Source: Clostridiales bacterium (GTDB lineage Bacteria > Bacillota > Clostridia > Christensenellales > Aristaeellaceae). From it: a stretch of DNA of 47,705 nucleotides. The stretch spans positions 1-47,705 of the forward strand of contig JAHZHZ010000018.1 in the NCBI GenBank assembly GCA_019419995.1, read 5' to 3'. Positions 7,802-15,496 of this stretch are shown here, piece after piece. Each line of letters begins with the position of its first letter. The first letter of the stretch is position 1. Below the pieces are notes generated by a model. It worked only from the letters and a program-made list of their open reading frames with translations, made no database searches and was not told the DNA's origin. Both the position numbers and the translations under genes were made by a program.

Positions 7802-8341
7802 TCAGGCAGGGGACGAGAGAAAAATACTGTAGGCCAAATTGAGTAAAATTTGCGCCATTCGTTCCGGTTCGAGGGAGGTTTTACCCCGTACCCAGTCATC
7901 CAGTGTTCTGCAGCTTCCTGTGACTACATACATCACGTATATTTTAAACAGTGTCTCATCTCCTTGAGCAGGTGTGGCAGCCATACGCGATCGGTAACTC
8001 TCCAATAGGCTTCGAGCTACTTCCTCCTCCAATAAACCGTTGTACTTTCGGATGGCAGCATAGTGGGGAGCGTTTTGCTGTACATAACGAACAAAGGTCA
8101 ATAATTGTTCTTCGATGCCCTTGCTGGAGTTGTCTGTGGGAATCTGAGCAATGAAATCCCGTTCAATATCGTTCATCAAAGCATAGATATCTTCGTAGTG
8201 ATCGTAGAAGGTGGATCGGTTAACATCTGCACGCTCACAAATTTCCCGCACGGAAATTTTGTCGAGATCCTTGGTCTGCAATAATTCAATTAGTGCCCCT
8301 GTAATCATTTTCCGAGTTAGTTGTGCCCGCCGGTTGCTCAT
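7802..8341 (-). CDS. TetR/AcrR-family repressor
   Basis: This 179-residue protein has an N-terminal TetR helix-turn-helix (about 7-53, with ISVREICERADVNRSTFYDHY) and a helical ligand-binding C-terminal half. It is divergent from an NAD-dependent epimerase gene, and the region between them holds a perfect 17-bp palindrome, so it probably represses that gene and itself until a small ligand binds. The start is ATG 8341, where GAGGAG lies 8 bases upstream; the frame stays open to 8416 but that part runs toward the operator. The ligand is unknown. Confidence 0.88.
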   Translation of the reverse strand: MSNRRAQLTRKMITGALIELLQTKDLDKISVREICERADVNRSTFYDHYEDIYALMNDIERDFIAQIPTDNSSKGIEEQLLTFVRYVQQNAPHYAAIRKYNGLLEEEVARSLLESYRSRMAATPAQGDETLFKIYVMYVVTGSCRTLDDWVRGKTSLEPERMAQILLNLAYSIFLSSPA

Positions 8342-8438
8342 AGTTTTCACTCCTCTCAATTCCATGACAAAACTGTAGCAAAACCAACGCATTGGGCTGA
8401 TGCGTCGGTTTCCCATCAGATTATTTCCAACTGTATGT

Positions 8439-8466
8439 GTACAAACCGACAGTATGTCGGTATGAT
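8439..8466 (+). promoter_or_regulatory. TetR operator inside the epimerase promoter
   Basis: ACCGAC-AGTAT-GTCGGT at 8445-8461 is a perfect inverted repeat. It fills the spacer between a weak -35 (TGTACA, 8439-8444) and a -10 (TATGAT, 8461-8466). A repressor bound there would block RNA polymerase. The divergent tetR gene is the obvious source of that repressor. Confidence 0.7.
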
Positions 8467-8521
8467 AAGAATAGGATATTGGAATCTAAAAGTCAAGTCA
8501 CAGCACAAAGGGAGTGAGCGA

Positions 8522-9559
8522 ATGGGTGAAAAGTATATCGTGACCGGTGCCAGAGGACATTTGGCCCAGAGCATTATTGCGCAGCTTCAGGCGATGGGCT
8601 GTAGCGTCTGGGGTCTGATTTTACCCACGGAAATCGGAGGCGAAAGTAGAAACGTTCGCTATCTGTCGGGAGATGTAACGGATAAGGCGTCGCTAAAAGC
8701 ATTCTTTGATGCGGTGGCAGATAAAAATACTACGGTGATTCATGCAGCGGGATGCATTAGCATTGCTTCCCGAGTATCACCGCAGCTGCAAAGAGTCAAT
8801 GTGGATGGGACGAAAAATGTTATAGAAGCTTGTGAGGAGCACAGGGTTCGACGGCTGGTCTACGTGAGTTCCGTGCATGCGTTGCCAGAACTGCCTGTAG
8901 GTCAGACCATCCGGGAAGTGGACCACTTTGATCCTGAGAATGTGGTAGGCGCTTATGCCAAGACCAAGGCGGAGGCCAGCGCTGCTGTGCTGGAAGCAGC
9001 CCGAAGGGGACTGGATGCGGTGATCGTACATCCTTCGGGGATTATCGGTCCCGGGAACAGTGGATCCAATCATTTGATTCAATTGATTCAGAACTATCTT
9101 CAGGGAACGTTGCCCGCAGGTGTGCGGGGCGGCTATGACTTTGTGGATGTGAGGGATGTAGCCAAGGGCTGCATTCTGGCATCCCAACAGGGCAGAACGG
9201 GGGAAAGCTATATCCTTTCAAACCGCTATTACAGTATTGGAGAGTTATTTGAATATATTCGAGCTCAAGTGGGTGGTGCTCGGAAGCTTTGCCTGCCCCT
9301 TTGGATGGCCAAAACAGCACTACCTTTCATTCAATTGCATGCGCGATGTACTGGAAAGCGGCCGCTCTTTACCAGGTACTCGCTGTATACTCTCAACAGC
9401 AATTCCTGTTTTAGCCATGAAAAGGCCAGCAGCGAATTGGGCTATCGAACCCGGTCCATGCAGGAAACCATTGCGGATACTGTGGCATGGCTAGGCGGAC
9501 ATTGTGCATTGCGCTCAAAGCATAAGTTAAAGCATGTGCCGGCCTGTGAGCATATTTAA
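8522..9559 (+). CDS. NAD-dependent epimerase/dehydratase (extended SDR)
   Basis: This is a 345-residue extended short-chain dehydrogenase. The NAD(P) fold begins at once (YIVTGARGHLAQSI, a GxxGxxA loop). The SDR active site YAKTK is at about residues 145-149, with the catalytic Ser in VYVSSVHAL. The closest family flavour is dihydroflavonol-reductase-like or NAD-dependent epimerase, acting on a sugar nucleotide or an aldehyde/ketone; the substrate cannot be told. The start is ATG 8522 after GGGAG; the frame runs open from 8321 but that part covers the promoter and the divergent tetR start. Control by the neighbouring TetR protein through the 8445-8461 palindrome is likely. Confidence 0.85.
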   Translation: MGEKYIVTGARGHLAQSIIAQLQAMGCSVWGLILPTEIGGESRNVRYLSGDVTDKASLKAFFDAVADKNTTVIHAAGCISIASRVSPQLQRVNVDGTKNVIEACEEHRVRRLVYVSSVHALPELPVGQTIREVDHFDPENVVGAYAKTKAEASAAVLEAARRGLDAVIVHPSGIIGPGNSGSNHLIQLIQNYLQGTLPAGVRGGYDFVDVRDVAKGCILASQQGRTGESYILSNRYYSIGELFEYIRAQVGGARKLCLPLWMAKTALPFIQLHARCTGKRPLFTRYSLYTLNSNSCFSHEKASSELGYRTRSMQETIADTVAWLGGHCALRSKHKLKHVPACEHI

Positions 9560-9731
9560 GCCTGTAGAGTGGAAAAATAAGTTTTTTGCAACAGGTTGAG
9601 GTAAAGTGTTTCCAGTGATTCTATTCTTGTCAGCATGTAGAGAAAAAGGTTTATTGGATTTATTCAGTCCAAAATTGAGACATGAAGTCTTGATCCATGG
9701 AACAAAATGAGGTAGAAAAGATCCAACTGCC

Positions 9732-9760
9732 TTGACAAAGGGACCGGGCTTGTGTATGAT
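9732..9760 (+). promoter_or_regulatory. Promoter of degV-type gene
   Basis: TTGACA (9732-9737) and TATGAT (9755-9760) are spaced by 17 bp. The stretch from 9560 to 9731 shows no gene or clear hairpin. The promoter rules out the upstream in-frame ATG at 9752 as the DegV start. Confidence 0.75.
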
Positions 9761-9850
9761 GATGAGACAGTGTGTATACAAGATGGAAGATTCTCATCTT
9801 TTCATGGAGAGCTATACTGCGCTCAGCGAAAAGTTCAGGAGGAATATACC

Positions 9851-10723
9851 ATGGAAGCGGTTGGCATCATCACGGACAGCCACAGCGGCATTTCTCAGCA
9901 GAAGGCGGAGGAAATGGGCATATACGTGCTGCCCATGCCCTTTTATATTGATGGAGAATGCTATTTTGAAGGAATCTCTTTAACCCGGGAACAACTTTTT
10001 GAAAAAATGCGCGCCAAGGTAAAGGTGAGCACTTCTCAGCCGTCTCTCGCTTCGGTTCGGGAAATTTGGGATCGGGGACTGGCTCGGTGGAAGGAAATTT
10101 TATACATTCCACTGAGCAGCGGCTTGAGTGGATCCTGTGCCAGCGCAGCAGCCATGGCTAGGGAAGAGCCCTATGCGGGTCGCGTATTTGTGGTAGATAA
10201 TGGGCGAATTTCAACACCTCTGCACCGTTCCATATTGGACGCGCAGGAATTGATTGCTGAGGGTAAGAGCGCACGGGAAATCCGGGACATTTTGGAGGCA
10301 AATAAGCATCGGGCAATAATCTATCTGGCAGTGGATACGTTGGACTATTTGCACAGTGGCGGGCGCATCTCTCGCTCTACAGCAGTTATTGGCAGCATTT
10401 TGAACATCAAACCCGTATTAAAGCTGGATGTGGGTTTGTTGGAACCTTATAAAAATTGTCGGGGCTCCGTGAAAGCACGGCATACCATGCTGGAAGCGCT
10501 TCGGCACGATTTGGAGACTACTTTTCGCGAACCCATGGAGCGGGGGGAAATCTATCTGATGGCGGCTTCTGGGGCCGGTGAGGCGGAAACCGAAAAATGG
10601 CATCAGGAGATCCGAGAAGCGTTTGGCGGTATGGAGTTGATGAGTGATCCCCTCTCCTTCGGCATTTGTTGTCATACAGGCCCGGGTGCTTTGGGAGTAG
10701 GTGTTTCTTGTAAACCTCGCTGA
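9851..10723 (+). CDS. DegV family fatty-acid-binding protein
   Basis: DegV proteins bind a single fatty acid in the cytosol and in several Gram-positives present it to the fatty acid kinase FakA. This one is 291 residues, normal for the family. Signatures are visible: IITDSHSGIS at the N-terminus, TSQPS at 61-65, SSGLSGS at 89-95, and LDYLHSGGRIS in the middle. The start is ATG 9851 with AGGAGG 8 bases upstream, downstream of a clear promoter. It stands alone, with no FakA-like gene nearby, and ends at a terminator shared with the convergent VanW gene. Confidence 0.93.
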   Translation: MEAVGIITDSHSGISQQKAEEMGIYVLPMPFYIDGECYFEGISLTREQLFEKMRAKVKVSTSQPSLASVREIWDRGLARWKEILYIPLSSGLSGSCASAAAMAREEPYAGRVFVVDNGRISTPLHRSILDAQELIAEGKSAREIRDILEANKHRAIIYLAVDTLDYLHSGGRISRSTAVIGSILNIKPVLKLDVGLLEPYKNCRGSVKARHTMLEALRHDLETTFREPMERGEIYLMAASGAGEAETEKWHQEIREAFGGMELMSDPLSFGICCHTGPGALGVGVSCKPR

Positions 10724-10825
10724 CGAAGATGGATTTGTGTCGATCCTTTCTGAAAAATTTCTTCATGTCTTGGATGTATTGAAAAGCGAGCGGAGCGACA
10801 GCGTAATTATGTCGCTTGACGATAG

Positions 10826-10863
10826 AAGAACCCGGTTTTCGTATTTACGAAAACCGGGTTCTT
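10826..10863. terminator. Bidirectional terminator between degV-type gene and vanW-type gene
   Basis: A long near-perfect hairpin (AAGAACCCGGTTTTCGT paired with ACGAAAACCGGGTTCTT) sits between two convergent genes and can serve both. Confidence 0.88.
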
Positions 10864-10896
10864 TACTATCCGTAGGAGTAATGCCCCTCATTCAGT

Positions 10897-11925
10897 TCAT
10901 CCCTGATAGATTTCACAGCAAAGGGTACTTTCCGTAAGATAGACTGCGAGAGTGAGTGGCTCGCTCCCTGTGTTGCGGAAGGAAAAATCCGTTCCAGCTT
11001 TATAATCGGTAAGAATGGCGTCGTTGGAACTTTCCACATAGTCCTGATTGTAACGACTGCCATAAGTGGATTTTTCCACGATTGCTACACAGTCCAGGTT
11101 CTTAACTGCCAGCCAGATTACGCTGGCAACCTGAGCAACGCCGCCGCCTGTCACTTCCACACCTCGACCGTTGATAGCTGTCTGATAACCGTAACGTTCG
11201 CTACGGGGTCCTACGGCGTCATTGAAGGAGAACAGATCTCCGCTGGCAAGCACGGTATCATTAATGCTGCTAGCTGCCAGCAATATATTATTCTGGAGGG
11301 CTTCGCTGTCCTCCAATGCAATGGAGGCGCTGGAAATAGCGCTGTGAAGGGGTTGGGCGGGACTAAAAGGTGACCATGTGAGAAAGTTTTGTTCTCCCTC
11401 ATCAGAAGGGAGGACGGAGATGCAACAATAGAGATAGTCCTGGGTCAGCCACATTTCGATGAGCAAATCATCGCCATAGTTGGTAAAGGCAAAATCTATG
11501 CCGGAGGAATAGTCCACCAATATGGCGTCACTGCTGCTGTCTACGTAATCCCCTGTAAATTTGCTGCCGTAGGTCTTTTTCTCCTCAAAGGAGATATCTT
11601 CTCCCAAATCTTTTAAAGCCAGATATAGGGTGGATGCAGCTTGAGCTACACCACCGCCAGTTACCCGAACGCCCCGACCGTTCTCTGCGGTTTGATAACC
11701 GTATGCTTTGGTTCGGGGACCAACCGCATCGTTAAAAGAAAAGCGGGTTCCGCTTGGCACCACTCTGCTGTCCAAGGTTCGAGCGACAATTTCCAGATTG
11801 GAGATCTTTTCCTGAGAGGAACCGGCAAGTGGAGTGCGTTCGGTGTAGCTTTTCTCCGCCAGGGCAGAAGGGCAAAGGGGTAGACACAGAGCCAGGGTCA
11901 TCAATATGGCGATGAGGCGCTTCAT
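10897..11925 (-). CDS. Secreted protein with two VanW domains
   Basis: This 342-residue protein has a signal peptide (MKRLIAILMTLALCLPLC, cleavage near ALA-EK) and two VanW domains about 170 residues apart. Each carries FSFNDAVGPR, then YGYQTA, then RGV.VTGGGVAQ (GGGVAQ at about 90-95 and 260-265), and ends in DAIL.DY..G.DF.F.N. VanW proteins are linked to the envelope of Gram-positives and to some vancomycin-resistance clusters, but their reaction is not established. The Cys usual in the GGG(I/V)CQ motif is Ala in both copies. The start at 11925 has GGGAGG upstream. It lies 76 bp after scpA with no separate promoter seen, so it is probably the last gene of the site-2 protease-scpA run. Confidence 0.85.
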   Translation of the reverse strand: MKRLIAILMTLALCLPLCPSALAEKSYTERTPLAGSSQEKISNLEIVARTLDSRVVPSGTRFSFNDAVGPRTKAYGYQTAENGRGVRVTGGGVAQAASTLYLALKDLGEDISFEEKKTYGSKFTGDYVDSSSDAILVDYSSGIDFAFTNYGDDLLIEMWLTQDYLYCCISVLPSDEGEQNFLTWSPFSPAQPLHSAISSASIALEDSEALQNNILLAASSINDTVLASGDLFSFNDAVGPRSERYGYQTAINGRGVEVTGGGVAQVASVIWLAVKNLDCVAIVEKSTYGSRYNQDYVESSNDAILTDYKAGTDFSFRNTGSEPLTLAVYLTESTLCCEIYQG

Positions 11926-12001
11926 TTTCCGTTCCTCCCATTCACTATATTTCTGATTCTTAGATGTAGAAAGCAAAAGTTTTGTTCCCGGATGTAAGTC
12001 T

Positions 12002-12718
12002 TCAAGCGCTCAGATAAATTTCCCCATAAGCCCCAGACTGCTCCACTTTTAACCGATTCAGGCGGGTCATTTCTAATACAGCCAAGAACATGGTAATCAC
12101 TTCTTCGCGGCTGTAATCCGGTTCAAATAGTTCCGCAAAACGAAAACTTCCGCCTCTAAGCCGCTTGGAAATGAAAGCCATGCAGCCAGCTACCGTAAAA
12201 CTATCCCGGTGAATTTCGCGGCTGGCCATGCGTTCATTGCGCTCGTTGGCCTCGGCGCGCTCCAAAACCTTCTTAAAGGCCCGAGCTAATTTTTCCAGCG
12301 TAAGGCCGGTGATCTCAATATTTGGAGGAGGCAGAGGATATTCCTCTGGAAGCTTAGTCAATAATGCCCGAGCATCTTCTTCCAGTTGATGCATACGTGC
12401 GGAGATTTCTTTAAACTGCTTGTATTCGGTGAGCTGACGAATTAGTTCTTCTTCAGGAGAGAGCGCGCCTTCCTCTTCAGGTTTAGGAGGCTTGGGCAGC
12501 ATGGATCTGGATTTAATTTCTACCAGTGTGGCGGCCATCTGCAGAAATTCACTGGCGGAATCCATATCCAGTTCATCCACCAGCTTCATAGATTCCAGAT
12601 ATTGTTGAGTGATTTCGCTCACGAAGATATCCTGAATGTCCAGCTTGGCGCTGGTGATCAGTGTCAGCAGCAAATCCAGAGGTCCGTCAAACTGTTTGAG
12701 GGAGACGATGTATGGCAT
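12002..12718 (-). CDS. scpA: Segregation and condensation protein A
   Basis: ScpA is the kleisin that joins SMC heads and, with ScpB, forms the chromosome condensation complex on the nucleoid. This 238-residue protein has the kleisin N-terminus (FDGPLDLLLTLI) and the conserved stretches DIFVSEITQQYLE and AATLVEIKSRSMLP. It ends in the winged-helix C-terminal domain (FLAVLEMTRLNRLKVEQ). A GGAGGG ribosome site precedes ATG 12718. It follows the site-2 protease gene by 13 bp, an arrangement common in Clostridia. scpB, which usually comes next, is not here; a VanW gene takes its place. Confidence 0.95.
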   Translation of the reverse strand: MPYIVSLKQFDGPLDLLLTLITSAKLDIQDIFVSEITQQYLESMKLVDELDMDSASEFLQMAATLVEIKSRSMLPKPPKPEEEGALSPEEELIRQLTEYKQFKEISARMHQLEEDARALLTKLPEEYPLPPPNIEITGLTLEKLARAFKKVLERAEANERNERMASREIHRDSFTVAGCMAFISKRLRGGSFRFAELFEPDYSREEVITMFLAVLEMTRLNRLKVEQSGAYGEIYLSA

Positions 12719-12731
12719 ATCTGGCCCTCCA

Positions 12732-13514
12732 TCAGATCAAACCTGTGAGCTGGAATAATAACTGTACCGCATAGCCCGTGCCGCTCATGACGGCATTTAT
12801 TACGTAGCCCAGAGCCTGGCCCAGCAAGCCTGTAATTATTAAAATAAACAGTACAGTGGAGGCGCCACGAGTCACCTTTTCAGAAGCGAAAAGATTGCGG
12901 CGCAATAACATATCGTTGAGCACATGATAACCGTCCAGTGGCGGGACGGGAAGCAAATTAAAGACCGCCAGAGAAATATTTGTGCTTACAAAGTAACCCA
13001 ACATGACGTAGAGATAACCTGCCAGCCGTCCGGAGGAGAAAGAAATAATCTCCATAGGCAGGCTTGGAGCAAAGCGAATCAGTTGTCCATAGTTTTCTCC
13101 ATAGGGGCGCAGAGCAACGACCGCGATGCCTGCTGTGACCAAAAAGCCCAGCAGAAACAGAATCAGGTTCATGGTTATGCCGGCGATGGAGACCAGCAAA
13201 TCATCCCTGCGGAAGTTGCGGTAATTTCTGGGATTGACGGGTACTGGGCGCGCCCAGCCAAAGCCCAGCAACATCATCAGAATTGTTCCCAGAGGGTCTA
13301 GATGTTTGAGGGGATTGAGGGTCATGCGTCCCAACATTTTTGCCGTAGGATCGCCGCAGCGGTTAGCTACCCAGGCATGGGCAAATTCATGCGCTGAAAG
13401 GGCCAGTATGCGCCCGGGAAAAGCCAGCAGAAAAAACATCAGCGCCGAACGCGGATCGCTGATCAGCCAGTTGTAATAACTCAGCAAAGGGAACCTCCAG
13501 ATTCTCATTGACAC
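12732..13514 (-). CDS. Site-2 protease family (M50) membrane metalloprotease
   Basis: This is a polytopic membrane metalloprotease of 260 residues. The zinc motif HEFAH lies in the first core helix (LSAHEFAHAWVA) and the third ligand motif NLLPVPPLDGYH in a later helix. Four to six membrane segments are visible. In this family Asp in LDG and the two His hold zinc. Stand-alone members next to scpA are frequent in Clostridia, with substrates not defined. The start is probably GTG 13514, with AAGGA about 9 bases before it; ATG 13508 is the alternative. It heads the run with scpA and the VanW protein. Confidence 0.9.
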   Translation of the reverse strand: MSMRIWRFPLLSYYNWLISDPRSALMFFLLAFPGRILALSAHEFAHAWVANRCGDPTAKMLGRMTLNPLKHLDPLGTILMMLLGFGWARPVPVNPRNYRNFRRDDLLVSIAGITMNLILFLLGFLVTAGIAVVALRPYGENYGQLIRFAPSLPMEIISFSSGRLAGYLYVMLGYFVSTNISLAVFNLLPVPPLDGYHVLNDMLLRRNLFASEKVTRGASTVLFILIITGLLGQALGYVINAVMSGTGYAVQLLFQLTGLI

Positions 13515-13751
13515 GGTATTTTTTCCTTATTATATCTCATTTCGCGTCCAGACGCAAGGGACGAACTTAATCCCAATATTAAAATGATCGCGCTTGCACT
13601 TGGATAACGGGAAGCATCCTGTTTTGTATGGATGGGGAAAAGGAGGGCGCGCCGTCCACTGAAGAGTACTTTTTTTGTCACATGGCGCGCATAAACTTGT
13701 GAACGTTTTTTAAACAATGCGTTTTGTGGCCTGAAAGCGCCGCAAGCAAAG

Positions 13752-13780
13752 TTGAGATTCCGGAATTGCTGTGCTATAAT
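13752..13780 (+). promoter_or_regulatory. Promoter of the parvulin-type foldase gene
   Basis: TTGAGA (13752-13757) and TATAAT (13775-13780) are spaced by 17 bp, 55 bases before the gene's ATG. The upstream part of this intergenic stretch, from 13515, holds the divergent promoter area of the site-2 protease (ATTATA at 13529-13534 reads TATAAT on the minus strand) and nothing else recognisable. Confidence 0.75.
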
Positions 13781-13834
13781 CGATTCCAGAGCGCAGAAGT
13801 GCGCCCGGCGCATCAAAAATTGGAGGAACGTAAC

Positions 13835-15379
13835 ATGAAAAAGATTCTATGCATCTGTCTGACACTGGTGCTGGCTTTGGGTAGTTTTTGTGCCCTGGCA
13901 GAGGAAGACCTTCAGGCGCAGTTGGATGCGGCCAACCAGACCATAGCCGAGCTTCAGGCTCAGGTAGACACCTATTATCCCTACTATATGGCTCAGATTG
14001 TGGCCACCTACGGTGAAGATGGCATCGTGTGGTTGAAGGATGTAGAGGAGCAATATGCCGCGCTGGAAGCTCAGTACGCGAACTATGGTATTTCTTTGGC
14101 CAGTTACGGTATGGAGGACAGCCTCAAGCAGGACGTGGTTCGCGCTGCGGCACAAAATAGTGTGTTGCTCGCCAAGGCAGCCGAACTGGGTCTGGATCAG
14201 TTTAGCGAGGAGGCTACTGCCGACCTGGAGGCTTCTGCACAGGAATTGATTGATGGCTATGTGGATTATTATCTGAGCTATTATTATCCTGATGCCGAGG
14301 AAATTACCGATGATATGCGCTTCCAGGCGGAAAGCTACTGGGCGGATAATGGTGTGAATTATGAGTCTACATTGGAAAACCTGAAGGAGAGCGCCATTTA
14401 TGATGCCATTTATGACTACGTGACCAAGGACGTGGCCGTAAACGACGAGGATATTCAGGCGGCTTACAAGACCCTTATCGAGGATAATAAAACCAGCTAT
14501 GTCAACGACAGCTCTTACAATACAGATCGCAACGGTGGAGCGACTATTGCCTGGAATCCCGAGGGCTATCGCGCAGTCAAGCATGTATTGATCATGTTCG
14601 ATGACGAGCAGAGCCAGCTGTATTCTGATCTGCAGAGCCAGTTGACCAGCCTGGAAGAGGAAAAGAAAGCTATTGAAAACCCGGTAGAGAGCACCGAGGC
14701 ACCTGCGGAAGAGAATGCTGAGACCGTGGAAGAAGCAACCGTCGAACCTACTGCTACGCCCGAACCCCGCAGCGTAGAGGAAATTGATGCAGATATCGAA
14801 GCCTGCAACGCGGAATTGGATGCTCTTTATGCCGAACTTCAGCCCACCGCAGACGAAGTTATTGCCGCCTTTAATGAGGGCACCAGCTTTGATGAGCTGA
14901 TTGAAAAGTACAACGAAGATCCCGGCATGCAGAATGAGCCTACTGCTTCCATTGGCTATGCCGTATCTGCCACCTCAACTACTTGGGATCCTGCCTTTAC
15001 GGAAGGAGCCATGTCCATTGCCAACAAGGGTGAAATCAGTGGTGCCGTGCGCGGTGCGAATGGCCTGCACATCATCTATTATATGGATGACATTCCTGCT
15101 GGTGAAGTTTCTCTGGACGAGATTCGCGAGGGTGTGGAAGCCAATGCCCTGGCCAGCAAGATCCAGACTACCTATGACGATCAGGTGAATGCTTGGATGG
15201 AGGAAGCCAATGTTCAGTATTATTTTGAGAACTTCGGCGTTGCTCCGGTTGAAGATGAGGCAGCTGAAGACGAAGCAGCTGAGGAGGTAACTGAGACCGA
15301 GGCGCCTGAAGAGGCGGCTGAAACCGAGGCACCTGAGGAGACAGCGGAAGCAGAAGCTTCTTCTGAGGCGTCAGAATAA
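13835..15379 (+). CDS. Secreted parvulin-type peptidyl-prolyl isomerase (PrsA/SurA-like)
   Basis: This is an extracytoplasmic foldase of 514 residues. A signal peptide (MKKILCICLTLVLALGSF, cleavage near ALA-EE) leads a helical N-terminal chaperone region with a coiled coil near residues 25-50. A PpiC-type rotamase domain runs from about 244 to 435 (KHVLIMFDDEQ, then GTSFDELIEKYNEDPGMQ, then GAVRGANGLHIIYY). The rotamase domain is interrupted at about 270-330 by a Glu/Pro/Thr-rich insert, and the last 45 residues are an acidic Ala-Glu-Thr repeat tail. PrsA is usually a lipoprotein, but no lipobox is visible here, so this one is probably secreted or membrane-anchored by an uncleaved signal. ATG 13835 follows GGAGG. 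It is a single-gene unit with its own promoter and terminator. Confidence 0.88.
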   Translation: MKKILCICLTLVLALGSFCALAEEDLQAQLDAANQTIAELQAQVDTYYPYYMAQIVATYGEDGIVWLKDVEEQYAALEAQYANYGISLASYGMEDSLKQDVVRAAAQNSVLLAKAAELGLDQFSEEATADLEASAQELIDGYVDYYLSYYYPDAEEITDDMRFQAESYWADNGVNYESTLENLKESAIYDAIYDYVTKDVAVNDEDIQAAYKTLIEDNKTSYVNDSSYNTDRNGGATIAWNPEGYRAVKHVLIMFDDEQSQLYSDLQSQLTSLEEEKKAIENPVESTEAPAEENAETVEEATVEPTATPEPRSVEEIDADIEACNAELDALYAELQPTADEVIAAFNEGTSFDELIEKYNEDPGMQNEPTASIGYAVSATSTTWDPAFTEGAMSIANKGEISGAVRGANGLHIIYYMDDIPAGEVSLDEIREGVEANALASKIQTTYDDQVNAWMEEANVQYYFENFGVAPVEDEAAEDEAAEEVTETEAPEEAAETEAPEETAEAEASSEASE

Positions 15380-15400
15380 GATAGTATATTTCTTAAGATT

Positions 15401-15430
15401 AACCGCTCCGGATATTCCGGAGCGGTTTTT
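15401..15430 (+). terminator. Terminator after the foldase gene
   Basis: AACCGCTCCGGA pairs with TCCGGAGCGGTT around a 3-base loop and is followed by TTTT, the classic rho-independent form. Confidence 0.92.
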
Positions 15431-15496
15431 ATATACATCTTGCAGATCTGCCCCCTTTGTGCTAGGATAAAACCATCAATTGGGGGGTGGATAAGC

